Both the position numbers and the translations under genes were made by a program. Below the pieces are notes generated by a model, which ran no database searches, had not been told where the DNA came from, and saw nothing but the letters and a program-made list of their open reading frames with translations. From Nitrospirota bacterium (lineage in GTDB: Bacteria; Nitrospirota; Thermodesulfovibrionia; Thermodesulfovibrionales; JdFR-88): 44,335 nucleotides of DNA. How positions within the stretch are numbered: position 1 is the stretch's first letter; every line of letters begins with the position of its first letter. Positions 35,110 through 42,971 of this stretch are shown here, piece by piece. The stretch lies in the NCBI GenBank assembly GCA_021813405.1, contig JAKAKS010000056.1:1-44335 (forward strand). The letters run 5' to 3'.

Positions 35110-35137
35110 GGTATAGCTATATACAATCACAGGTAGT

Positions 35138-35644
35138 ATGGACAGAACAGGCAATGCAGTCAGCTGGTATGCCGTTTACACAAAACCAAAAGCCGAAGAT
35201 ATTGTTGCAGGAAGGCTTTCGCTTTCCGGAATAAAGACCCTGAACCCGAAGCTCAGCGTTCACAAGCTGGTTGCCGGGAAGCGCCATGACACGGTTGAAT
35301 CTCTTTTCCCCTGCTATATTTTTGCGGAGTTCAACCCGAACCAGTCCCTGAAGAAAATTTTTTATACCCAGGGCGTGCGGTATGTGCTGGGTGGGTGGCA
35401 GCCACTGAGCGTGCCGGGGGAGATAATGGACGAGCTTTGCCGCCGGATGGAGGGTGGCGTGATAAAGCTGGATCCGCCTGTCCTGCAAATCGGCCAGCCG
35501 GTAATGATAACAGGCGGCATGTTAAAAAATTTCACGGCCGTTTTTACCGGGAAGGCAAACGGGCCGGAGCGTGTGTACATCTTTCTTGATGCGATGAACT
35601 GCAAGGTGGAGATAGACTCCTGGATGCTCAGTAAGTGCGGCTAA
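35138..35644 (+). CDS. NusG-like specialised antiterminator (RfaH/UpxY/LoaP type)
   Basis: A 168-residue NusG paralogue. The NGN domain (about 9-105) has WYAVYTKPKAE at the start, SLFPCYIFAEF (55-65) and YTQGVRYVLGGW (76-87). The C-terminal KOW domain (about 116-150) has IGQPVMITGGMLKNFTAVF. It is not NusG itself, since it sits alone at the head of a polysaccharide locus rather than beside ribosomal protein genes. RfaH, UpxY and LoaP proteins join elongating RNA polymerase at specific leader sequences and suppress early termination in long glycan operons. The next operon's leader contains an ops-like element, making it the obvious target. The start ATG 35138 has no strong Shine-Dalgarno sequence. 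Confidence 0.87.
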   Translation: MDRTGNAVSWYAVYTKPKAEDIVAGRLSLSGIKTLNPKLSVHKLVAGKRHDTVESLFPCYIFAEFNPNQSLKKIFYTQGVRYVLGGWQPLSVPGEIMDELCRRMEGGVIKLDPPVLQIGQPVMITGGMLKNFTAVFTGKANGPERVYIFLDAMNCKVEIDSWMLSKCG

Positions 35645-35650
35645 TTATTG

Positions 35651-35867
35651 AAACTGTCTCAAAATCATTCCAGGCTGCAAGAAGCTGAAATCGGGATTGC
35701 AGCTTCGTTAAAAAGAAAAACGTCCCCAATGCAGCGCTGCTCTTGCCCCGAAAAGCATGCGGGCTTTTTTACAGGCCTCTTTGCGCCTCGATGCGATGCC
35801 CCTTACTCCGTGTCTATCGCAATTTCCTCTCTCTTTAGCTTCTGAATCTATTTTGAGACAGGTCCCT
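35651..35867. mobile_element. MITE-like element with terminal inverted repeats
   Basis: CTGTCTCAAAAT (35654-35665) and its exact inverse ATTTTGAGACAG (35850-35861) bound a 208-bp segment. A second, less exact pair lies inside: AGAAGCTGAA (35680-35689) and TTTAGCTTCT (35834-35843), matching 9 of 10. The ends resemble those of DDE transposon families. No transposase is encoded, and the only reading frame through it (about 35648-35845, 65 codons) is not protein-like. A target duplication is not clear. It fits a non-autonomous element or the ends of a deleted insertion sequence. Confidence 0.55.
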
Positions 35868-35911
35868 AAGTTTCTCGCTTAACACCGCTTAAATTTATCC
35901 GATAAAAGCTC

Positions 35912-35940
35912 TTGACAATACAATTTAAGATGTATAGAAT
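35912..35940 (+). promoter_or_regulatory. Strong promoter of the glycan operon
   Basis: TTGACA (35912-35917), an exact 17-base spacer and TAGAAT (35935-35940). It is the closest match to the sigma-70 consensus in the window. Transcription would begin near 35947, leaving a leader of about 120 bases before the epimerase ATG. Confidence 0.75.
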
Positions 35941-35984
35941 TTCAACCTAGGGTAGTAAAAAGATGTGCTGGTTGTGGTTGAAAT
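35939..35984 (+). promoter_or_regulatory. Inverted repeat over the transcription start
   Basis: ATTTCAACC (35939-35947) and GGTTGAAAT (35976-35984) are perfect 9-bp inverted repeats 28 bases apart. The left arm overlaps the end of the -10 box and the predicted start, so it could be an operator or part of a leader fold. Confidence 0.45.
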
Positions 35985-35997
35985 ATCTTTATATTGA

Positions 35998-36032
35998 GGG
36001 CCGCACACAAGGCGGCTCCGGCGGAGGCGTGC
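35998..36032 (+). promoter_or_regulatory. Leader hairpin and ops-like element
   Basis: GCCGC (36000-36004) and GCGGC (36012-36016), extendable by G.T and G-C pairs, form a hairpin. Immediately after it lies GGCGGAGGCGTGC (36020-36032). This matches the E. coli ops element GGCGGTAGCGTGC at 11 of 13 positions; the two differences are T6 to A and A7 to G. The GC/GC pairs that let the ops non-template strand fold into a small hairpin are kept. The position (about +74 to +86, 34 bases before the ATG) is right for an RfaH-recruiting pause site. A RfaH-like gene sits upstream. Confidence 0.65.
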
Positions 36033-36066
36033 CCGGTCTTTCCCGCAGGCCGGTTATGGAGGGGCA

Positions 36067-37035
36067 ATGCCGAAAATACTCTTGACTGGCGGTAAAGGTT
36101 TCATAGGCACCAATCTCTATACCGAGCTGTTGCGGCGTGGGCACGATGTATACACGTGCGACATAGCGCACTCTGACTCCGGCAAACACATCAGGTGCGA
36201 TATCGGCAGTTTCTGGCAGCTTGCAAGGATTTTTGAAGAGCACCGGTTCGATTACGTTTACCACATGGCCGCAGAACACGGCCGCTGCTACGGGGAGGAC
36301 TATTACGAGAGCCTTTGGATTACAAACGCGATAGGCACTAAAAACGTGCTGAGGCTTCAGGAACGCCACGGCTTCAGGCTGGTATATTTCAGCAGTGCCG
36401 GTGTGTACGGCGATTATGGCGGCCTGATGCGCGAAGACATTACGGAAAAGATGCCCTTGCGTCAGATAAACGATAATGCAATCGTGAAAATGGCCGGCGA
36501 GATGCAGGTGATGAACTCCGCAAGGATGTTCGGTACGGAATCCGTGCGTGTACGGATGGGCAATACCTACGGACCTCATGAATATTACAGCCCGTACAGA
36601 GGGGCGATCCCGGTTTTTGTGTACAGGGCGCTTATGGACAGGCCCTACATCGTCTATACCGGCCATTACAGGATCTTCGCTTATGTGGAAGACACATGCC
36701 GTACGCTGGCCAATATAGTGGATAATTTCATTCCGGGTGAGGTTTACAACATCGGCGGACGTGAGGACTGGCTGACGGACATCAAGCATGTCTCCGATCT
36801 GGTATTGTCCTGCCTTGGGAAAAACGATTCGCTTGTCACTTACAAAGACGCAGAGCCTTTTGTGATTAAGACAAAACGGATGGATTTCTCTAAATCCAGA
36901 GCGCACCTGATGCACGCCCCTAAAATTACGCTTGAAATGGGGATCCCGAAATATATTGACTGGATTAAGCAGAAATATTTGGAGAATAAATCCGGCGCCG
37001 TCCACACGGTGGAAAAAATACTTAGCCCTCTTTAA
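36067..37035 (+). CDS. NAD-dependent epimerase/dehydratase with altered active site
   Basis: A 322-residue extended short-chain dehydrogenase. The nucleotide-binding [11 protein letters not shown] (8-18), [24 protein letters not shown] (Ser present) and the later NTYGPHEY and EVYNIGG segments are normal. The catalytic motif YxxxK should fall at NAIVKMAGE, but residue 137 is Asn where Tyr is expected; Lys141 is kept. The codon is AAT, one base from TAT. The family makes activated sugars such as UDP-galactose, dTDP-rhamnose or related products. GGAGGGG is a few bases before the ATG. It is the first gene of the operon after the ops-like leader. If the Tyr is truly missing it may be a non-redox or otherwise altered enzyme. 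Confidence 0.88.
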   Translation: MPKILLTGGKGFIGTNLYTELLRRGHDVYTCDIAHSDSGKHIRCDIGSFWQLARIFEEHRFDYVYHMAAEHGRCYGEDYYESLWITNAIGTKNVLRLQERHGFRLVYFSSAGVYGDYGGLMREDITEKMPLRQINDNAIVKMAGEMQVMNSARMFGTESVRVRMGNTYGPHEYYSPYRGAIPVFVYRALMDRPYIVYTGHYRIFAYVEDTCRTLANIVDNFIPGEVYNIGGREDWLTDIKHVSDLVLSCLGKNDSLVTYKDAEPFVIKTKRMDFSKSRAHLMHAPKITLEMGIPKYIDWIKQKYLENKSGAVHTVEKILSPL

Positions 37036-37094
37036 AAGCAACAGGCCATCCTGCCCATTGTTTGCAAATTGCGGCCCTGCCAACAGGAAATAAA

Positions 37095-37733
37095 ATGATA
37101 GCGCCAAATGAAATGAACCTCTCCAATATAAAATGGCATGGCGGTAAAGTGGGCAAGAATGACAGATGGTTTAAAAACAGCCATAAATCCGCCCTTGTAT
37201 GGCTTACCGGGCTGTCCGCTTCCGGCAAGTCGACGGTTGCCGTTGAGCTGGAGCGAATGCTTTTCGGGGTGAATGTAAACACATTTGTCCTTGACGGAGA
37301 CAACGTAAGACACGGGTTGAGCAGGGATTTGCGCTTTTCCCCCGAGGACAGAAGCGAGAACCTGCGCCGCATTGGAGAAGTAGCCAAGCTGATGGTTGAG
37401 GCCGGGATACTTACGATAGCCGCCTTCATTTCGCCTTACCGGCAGGACAGGGAAAATGTCAGATTGCTTTTCCAGGAAGGCGAGTTCATTGAGGTTTACC
37501 TGAGGTGCAGTATCGGGATATGCGAACAGCGGGACCCGAAAGGATTCTACAGGAAGGCCCGCGCGGGGCTTATCCCGGAGTTTACCGGCATTTCAGCCCC
37601 TTATGAGGAGCCAGAGAGTCCGGAAATAACTCTGGATACAGGCAATATGCCAGTGGAAGCTGCCGTAGAGGAGATTTATTCCTACCTGATGGACAGGAAC
37701 ATTATAAACGCATCAAGACAAATCAGGGGCTAG
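37095..37733 (+). CDS. cysC: Adenylyl-sulfate (APS) kinase
   Basis: A 212-residue kinase. The P-loop is GLSASGKST (39-47), and DGDNVRHGL (67-75), [13 protein letters not shown] and [19 protein letters not shown] are characteristic. It phosphorylates APS to 3'-phosphoadenylyl sulfate (PAPS), the universal sulfate donor. AGGA lies 7 bases before the ATG at 37095; a TTG at 37062 gives only an 11-residue extension without a site. No CysD/CysN or CysH gene is nearby. Placed directly before a sulfotransferase, it probably serves glycan sulfation rather than assimilation. Confidence 0.93.
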   Translation: MIAPNEMNLSNIKWHGGKVGKNDRWFKNSHKSALVWLTGLSASGKSTVAVELERMLFGVNVNTFVLDGDNVRHGLSRDLRFSPEDRSENLRRIGEVAKLMVEAGILTIAAFISPYRQDRENVRLLFQEGEFIEVYLRCSIGICEQRDPKGFYRKARAGLIPEFTGISAPYEEPESPEITLDTGNMPVEAAVEEIYSYLMDRNIINASRQIRG

Positions 37734-37739
37734 CTGAAA

Positions 37740-38651
37740 ATGCAAATAAGGCCTGATTTCTTCATAGCCGGGGCCCCGAAATGCGGCACGACGGCAATGG
37801 ATTCTTTTCTGGGAAAACACCCTGAGATATTCATGGCGCCGGTAAAGGAATTGCATTACTTTGGTACGGACCTGAAGTTTAACGTCCCCAGGATAAATCT
37901 GAATGATTATCTGATGCAGTTTGCAGGCGTAAAGAATGAAAAACGCATCGGCGAGTCCTCGGTCTGGTACCTTTACTCCAAAACTGCGGCGCGGGAAATA
38001 AAGCAATTTGCGCCTTCTGCGCGCATAATCATAATGCTCAGAAATCCTGTTGACATGATCCATTCCCAGCACAGCCAGCTTGTATATGAGGGATTTGAGG
38101 ACATCCCCGATTTTGAGGCCGCCCTGGCTGCAGAGGAAACAAGGAAAAGAGCTGGTGTTTTACCTCCGCTAAAAGGGACCTCCATTGAATTTCTGTTATA
38201 TCGTGAAACGGCCAGGTATTCCGGGCAACTCCGGCGCTATATGGATATTTTCGGAGAGCAAAATGTACACGTTATCATTTATGACGATTTTAAGAACGAC
38301 CAGTCCGGCGTTTATAGAGATACACTGGCATTTCTTGATTTAGAGGACATTGATTTTGTTCCGGAATTCCGGATTATTAACCAGAACAAGAAAATCAGGA
38401 GCATGGCCATCCAGAAAATGGTTAAGGACGTGAACCACCCGGTAAGGAAATTTATAAAAAAATTTGTGCCGGTTAAAATGAGGAGTTCGCTTCTGGAGCG
38501 CGCGCACGGCCTGAATGTGTATGGCGCCGCGCGTGCCCCGTTGCCAAACGCATTTAGAAGAAAACTCCAGCGCGAATTTGCACCGGACATAAAAAGCCTG
38601 GGTATTATGCTGAAGCGGGACCTGTCCTTCTGGCTGGATGCGGGCTCATGA
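37740..38651 (+). CDS. PAPS-dependent sulfotransferase
   Basis: A 303-residue protein of the Sulfotransfer_1/3 type. The 5'-phosphosulfate-binding loop is GAPKCGTT (11-18), and the 3'-phosphate-binding motif is RNPVDMIHSQHS (101-112), with the conserved Arg and Ser. Such enzymes transfer sulfate from PAPS to hydroxyls or amines of carbohydrates or lipids; heparan- or chondroitin-type members have the same pattern. The gene is 6 bases after cysC, and its ATGA overlaps the next gene, so all three should be co-translated. The acceptor is probably the glycan assembled by the following glycosyltransferases. Confidence 0.92.
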   Translation: MQIRPDFFIAGAPKCGTTAMDSFLGKHPEIFMAPVKELHYFGTDLKFNVPRINLNDYLMQFAGVKNEKRIGESSVWYLYSKTAAREIKQFAPSARIIIMLRNPVDMIHSQHSQLVYEGFEDIPDFEAALAAEETRKRAGVLPPLKGTSIEFLLYRETARYSGQLRRYMDIFGEQNVHVIIYDDFKNDQSGVYRDTLAFLDLEDIDFVPEFRIINQNKKIRSMAIQKMVKDVNHPVRKFIKKFVPVKMRSSLLERAHGLNVYGAARAPLPNAFRRKLQREFAPDIKSLGIMLKRDLSFWLDAGS

Positions 38652-39970
38652 GGATGTCATTTTGCACAGGGCCGCTAAAAAATCTGACTGCGGACAAGAA
38701 GAGGCTGGCTTCAAATTTCTTTTCACTTTCGGTTGTGAAATGGGCCGATGTTGTTCTGCCTCTTGTTACTTTTCCATACCTGGCAAGGGTGCTTGGGGCC
38801 CGCGGGTTCGGCATGGTGGCTTTTGCTCAGGCATTTGTAAATTTTTTTGCGCTAATCAGGGATTACGGCTTTAACCTCTCAGCCACAAAAGAGATTTCAA
38901 TAAGCAGAAACGATAAGGAAAAAGTGTCCGAAATCTTCAGTTCGGTCATGATTGCCAAGGCGGGATTTGTATTGGCCAGTTTTTTAATCGTGAGTATTGC
39001 CGTTTTAAATTTGCACGTATTCAGCGATAACCGGTTGCTGTACTTTTTGACATTCGGGACGCTGGTGGGCAATGGCTTGCTGCCGATCTGGCTTTTTCAG
39101 GGGATGGAGAAAATGGGGCCTATGGCGGTTTTGGACCTGCTTGCACGGGTTGCATATACTGTGTCAATTTTTATATTCGTAAGGAAAACATCCGATTACA
39201 TTTATGTGCCTGTGTTAAGCTCCGTTATATCGTCCGGCGCCGGCCTGCTGGCTTTACTGGTGGCGGTTAAAACTTTCGGGATACGATTCAAAATACCGTC
39301 GTCTGAGGCAATAAACCATCAGTTGAAAGAGGGGTGGCGCATCTTTACGGCAATGGCTGCCAACAGCCTGTATTCCATGAGCGACACTTTTATTCTTGGG
39401 CTTTTCGCAAGCAGGGAGGCTGTTGGTTATTACAGCGCCGGTTCAAAAATTATCCGGGCAGCCCACCGGATGCTTACCCCGGTTTACGATTCAGTTTATC
39501 CATACATCAGCAAAATGGCGCAGGAGTCCAGGGAAAATGCAATCGGCTTCATCAGAAAAATGCTTAAGATTGCCGGCATTCCGGTTCTGCTGGTATCCAT
39601 CATATTATTTTGTTTCGCTCCTGAAATCAGCGCCATGGCCCTGGGTAAAAACTTCAGCGAAAGCATTCCGGTTTTAAGGATACTGGCATTCTTGCCCATC
39701 CTGTTTTTTTTGAACAATTTTTTTGGCATGCAGACCATGCTGCCCCTGGGCTTGAAAAAAGCCTTCAGCAGTATTTTCATATCTGCTGCGGCATTAAATA
39801 TTCTGCTTGCTCTTGTCCTAGTGCCGCCCATGAAACAGACAGGCATCTCGATTGCTGTACTGATTACGGAAACTTATGTACCAGTGGCAATGCTGTTTCA
39901 TTTGTACCGGAGAGGGGTGCGGCTTTTTAAAATCAGATCGCTTCAGCCCGGCACTGGCGCGGGCGTTTGA
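38648..39970 (+). CDS. Wzx-type polysaccharide flippase
   Basis: A 440-residue integral membrane protein with about 12-14 membrane helices, opening NFFSLSVVKWADVVLPLVTFPYLARVLGARGFG, the MATE/MVF flippase hallmark. It should move undecaprenyl-linked repeat units of an O-antigen or capsule to the periplasmic face. It overlaps the sulfotransferase stop by 4 bases (ATGA). A Wzx protein points to a Wzy-dependent pathway rather than an ABC-exporter. Confidence 0.9.
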   Translation: MRMSFCTGPLKNLTADKKRLASNFFSLSVVKWADVVLPLVTFPYLARVLGARGFGMVAFAQAFVNFFALIRDYGFNLSATKEISISRNDKEKVSEIFSSVMIAKAGFVLASFLIVSIAVLNLHVFSDNRLLYFLTFGTLVGNGLLPIWLFQGMEKMGPMAVLDLLARVAYTVSIFIFVRKTSDYIYVPVLSSVISSGAGLLALLVAVKTFGIRFKIPSSEAINHQLKEGWRIFTAMAANSLYSMSDTFILGLFASREAVGYYSAGSKIIRAAHRMLTPVYDSVYPYISKMAQESRENAIGFIRKMLKIAGIPVLLVSIILFCFAPEISAMALGKNFSESIPVLRILAFLPILFFLNNFFGMQTMLPLGLKKAFSSIFISAAALNILLALVLVPPMKQTGISIAVLITETYVPVAMLFHLYRRGVRLFKIRSLQPGTGAGV

Positions 39971-39985
39971 TGAAGGAATATGGAA

Positions 39986-40828
39986 ATGAAACTGTCGGTC
40001 ATAATAATATCCTTTAACACAAGAGGGATTTTGCGCAGGTGCCTGGCCTTGCTGTGTGGCACCCTCAAGGACAGCGCCTGCGAGGTGATAGTGGTAGATA
40101 ATAATTCCACGGACGGCAGCCTGGAAATGATGGCCGCGGAGTATCCGGAAATCACTGTCATACGCAATGAAAAAAACGTTGGATTTGCAAAGGCAAACAA
40201 CCAGGCAATTAATATAGCGCGCGGCCAGTACCTGCTTTTATTGAACAGCGATGCCTTTGCAACAGGAAATGCAGTTAATTTGCTTGTGCGTTTTCTGGAT
40301 GGCCACCCCGCAGCCGGCATAGCCGGCCCAAAGGTGCTGAATCCGGATGGTTCGCTCCAGAGTAAAGGCTATTTCTTTCCTTCAGTATTTTATTCCATAT
40401 TCACGTTGACAAAAATGCACAGGATAGTCCCGCATAAAATTTTGTCGAAGATATTGAGGCACTACTATTGGAACGAGAATGAAACCAGAGATGTGGATTG
40501 GGTAAGCGGATGTTGTCTCCTTGTCAGAAGAGATGCAATTACCCGGATCGGCCCCCTGTCGGAGGACTTCTTCATGTATTGCGAGGACGTGGAACTGTGC
40601 TTCAGGGCAAAAAAACACGGATATCAGGTCTGGTACGTGCCTGAGGCCGTGGTGACGCATCTTAATTGCGGTTCGAAATGCGAAAACAGACAGGAATTAT
40701 TGCAGGCATCCCGGCAAATATTGTACAGCAAGTCACTTGGCGTAAATGCCGGCAGGCTTGTGAAATTAAATACGCTTGTTGCCTTGCAAATGGCAAACAT
40801 GAAAAGAAAGTTACCATTTGCACATTGA
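39986..40828 (+). CDS. Family 2 glycosyltransferase, rhamnosyltransferase-like
   Basis: A 280-residue GT-A enzyme. VIIISFNTRGILRRCL, VIVVDNNSTDGS, NVGFAKANNQAI and the metal-binding LLNSDAF mark the nucleotide-sugar domain; DWVSGCCLLVRRDAI and DFFMYCEDVELCFRAKKHGY mark the acceptor side. This pattern is shared with WbbL-type rhamnosyltransferases, but the sugar is unproven. The start is ATG 39986 (8 bases after AGGA), not the ATG at 39980, which is too close. Confidence 0.88.
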   Translation: MKLSVIIISFNTRGILRRCLALLCGTLKDSACEVIVVDNNSTDGSLEMMAAEYPEITVIRNEKNVGFAKANNQAINIARGQYLLLLNSDAFATGNAVNLLVRFLDGHPAAGIAGPKVLNPDGSLQSKGYFFPSVFYSIFTLTKMHRIVPHKILSKILRHYYWNENETRDVDWVSGCCLLVRRDAITRIGPLSEDFFMYCEDVELCFRAKKHGYQVWYVPEAVVTHLNCGSKCENRQELLQASRQILYSKSLGVNAGRLVKLNTLVALQMANMKRKLPFAH

Positions 40829-40833
40829 AACCG

Positions 40834-40855
40834 GGATGGTTGCATCCTTCCTTTC
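40834..40855 (+). terminator. Possible attenuator hairpin between GT2 and GT17
   Basis: GGATG (40834-40838), loop GTTG and CATCC (40843-40847) form a stem followed by the pyrimidine tract TTCCTTTCC. An outer pair CCGGG/CCCGG (40831-40835, 40856-40860) is an alternative fold. An RfaH-like factor could be needed to read through such sites. Confidence 0.25.
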
Positions 40856-40873
40856 CCCGGCGAAAATAAAAAA

Positions 40874-41773
40874 GTGATATACGATTGTTTCATTTTTTAT
40901 AACGAGATCGAATTGCTTGAGCTAAGGCTGAAGACACTCGATAAAGTTGTGGATTATTTTGTTCTGGTTGAAGCAAACAGGACATTTACCAATCAATACA
41001 AGCCGTATAATTTTGAAATTAATAAGAACAAATTCCAAAAGTTCCTCCACCGGATTGTTCATATCAAAGTTGATGACATGCCGGATTCAAACGATGCCTG
41101 GGGCCGGGAAATACATCAGAGGAATTGTATTATGAGGGGTTTGCTGGGGTGCGGGGCCGATGATCTGGTCTTGATATCCGATGTTGATGAGATACCCAAT
41201 CCAGGCGTTCTGGCATCTTTCCTGGGAAGCAACAAAATGACGCTCCGGTTTTCCAACAGCCGCTTTAAAATCAAAAATCTTGCGTTAAGCATTCCGCTGA
41301 ATCTTTATTACCGGCTTTTTGGCGCCCTTAATCTGCTGAACAATACTCCCGTGGTTTTAGAGCAGGATATTTTTTATTATTATGTAAATTGCAAAAGCCA
41401 AAAAAAATGGCCGGGCTGTATTTTAACAAAGTATAAATATATCTCATTGCCTCAGGATCTGCGGCAGTGGGACAGGCGCATTTCAATGCCCAGATTGCCT
41501 GGGGCCGGATGGCATTTTTCCTATCTGGGCGGAATCAGCAGAATTGCTGACAAGATAAAGGCATTTGCCCACACTGAAATGAATACGCAATCGTTCACCT
41601 CTGCCGCATGGATTAAAAGCAGGATTGTAAACGGTGAGGACCTGTTTTGCCGCAATGAAGAGGGCGGGGGCAGATTTGAATTTATGGAAATAGATTCCGC
41701 ATTACCCGCGTATACAGGCCCTTTGATTGAAAAATATCCCTATTTATATTTAAAAGCGTCGGCTAAAAAGTGA
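40874..41773 (+). CDS. Family 17 glycosyltransferase
   Basis: A 299-residue protein. It begins MIYDCFIFYNEIELLELRL, with KVVDYFVLVEANRTFTN and the DVDEIPNP motif, the mark of GT17 (related to mammalian GnT-III, beta-1,4-N-acetylglucosaminyltransferase). GT17 is less common in bacteria than GT2 or GT4. The start is GTG at 40874, without a clear Shine-Dalgarno sequence. The region is AT-rich: bases 40921-40980 have 24 of 60 G/C. It probably adds one sugar to the glycan repeat unit. Confidence 0.82.
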   Translation: MIYDCFIFYNEIELLELRLKTLDKVVDYFVLVEANRTFTNQYKPYNFEINKNKFQKFLHRIVHIKVDDMPDSNDAWGREIHQRNCIMRGLLGCGADDLVLISDVDEIPNPGVLASFLGSNKMTLRFSNSRFKIKNLALSIPLNLYYRLFGALNLLNNTPVVLEQDIFYYYVNCKSQKKWPGCILTKYKYISLPQDLRQWDRRISMPRLPGAGWHFSYLGGISRIADKIKAFAHTEMNTQSFTSAAWIKSRIVNGEDLFCRNEEGGGRFEFMEIDSALPAYTGPLIEKYPYLYLKASAKK

Positions 41774-41813
41774 ATATTTCAGACAACGCCAAGGGGTTTA
41801 CTGGACAAGCGGC

Positions 41814-42971
41814 ATGGTGATCTGCTTTATTTCACACCACGCCGGATTGTACGGGGCGGAAGGCGCTCTTCTGGAGCTTATAGAGGCGCTTGGAGACCGT
41901 GGATTTGACTGCCGTGTGCTTTCACCATACCCTGGGCCACTGTTTGGTGAACTTAAAAAAAAAGGAGTGCCGTATTCGCTTATCCACTGCAAGTGGTGGG
42001 CGGACATAAACCCATCGGGTGCCAGGCGCATTTTGCGCACATTCTGGAACGGAATCTTGCTTCCCGAGGTTGCCCGGAAGATAAAAAACTGGAAATGCGA
42101 CCTGGTGTTCACAAATACCGCCGTGCTGAATGAAGGCGCTGTGGCAGCAGCTGTGCTTGGCCTGCCGCACGTCTGGAACATCCATGAGTTTGGTGAGGAA
42201 GACCATGGGCTGCATTTTGACCTTGGGGAAAAAGTCTCAGGACGCTTCATTGATAAATTCTCGTCATTTGTAGTGTGCAATTCCGAGGCGGTAAAAAAGA
42301 AATACGCACGCCATGTCCGTCCGGAAAAGCTGAAGGTTGTATATCAAAGCGTTACCGCTGCTGAATATGCCGGAGCGGACCATTATTCATCAGGCAAGGA
42401 TTACATGCTGAAATGTGCGGTGGTTGGCAGGCTGCAACCCGGTAAAGGTCAGGAGGACGCCATCAGGGCGGCAGGTGCGCTGCGAAGGGCGGGCGCAAAA
42501 ATCGGGCTTACCATAATGGGCGATGGCGACCCATGTTATGAACGTTTCCTTAAAAAAGTTGCAAATGATGAAAATGTATCAAAACAGGTGAGCTTTACCG
42601 GTTTCGTTAATGATGCCTTTTCCCGCCTTCACTTGATGGATGCCGTGCTGGTCTGCTCCAGAAATGAGGCCTTTGGACGGGTTACCGTGGAAGCGATGCT
42701 TGCGGGCAAACCGGTTATTGGCGCCAATAGCGGCGGGACGGCGGAACTGCTTTGCGACGGCTTCAATGGCCTTTTATATACGCCTGGTGACCATCTTGAC
42801 CTGGCCGGAAAGATACACTATCTGCTTCAGAATAAAGCCGAAGCCCGTCAAATGGGGCGCAACGGCTGGCAATGGGCCAAAAATAGATTTACACGAGAAC
42901 GCTATGGGCGCGAGATTGCCCAGATATTGGAAGCAGCCTGCTCCAATAAAAAGAATTGCAGGCTGTATTAA
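41814..42971 (+). CDS. Family 4 glycosyltransferase
   Basis: A 385-residue GT-B enzyme. The N-terminal domain includes HHAGLYGAEGALLELIEAL, and the C-terminal domain has VVGRLQPGKGQEDAI, then EAFGRVTVEAMLAGKPVIGANSGG, the classic E-x7-E donor-sugar motif of the GT4 family. It is cytoplasmic or peripheral at the inner membrane. An alternative start is GTG 41817; there is no strong ribosome binding site. It is one of at least four glycosyltransferases making the repeat unit. Confidence 0.9.
   Translation: MVICFISHHAGLYGAEGALLELIEALGDRGFDCRVLSPYPGPLFGELKKKGVPYSLIHCKWWADINPSGARRILRTFWNGILLPEVARKIKNWKCDLVFTNTAVLNEGAVAAAVLGLPHVWNIHEFGEEDHGLHFDLGEKVSGRFIDKFSSFVVCNSEAVKKKYARHVRPEKLKVVYQSVTAAEYAGADHYSSGKDYMLKCAVVGRLQPGKGQEDAIRAAGALRRAGAKIGLTIMGDGDPCYERFLKKVANDENVSKQVSFTGFVNDAFSRLHLMDAVLVCSRNEAFGRVTVEAMLAGKPVIGANSGGTAELLCDGFNGLLYTPGDHLDLAGKIHYLLQNKAEARQMGRNGWQWAKNRFTRERYGREIAQILEAACSNKKNCRLY

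Noticed and set aside
35989-37107. 372-codon minus-strand open frame opposite the epimerase
   Set aside because: It mirrors the epimerase coding frame and would run through the ops-like leader; no domain or ribosome binding site was found.
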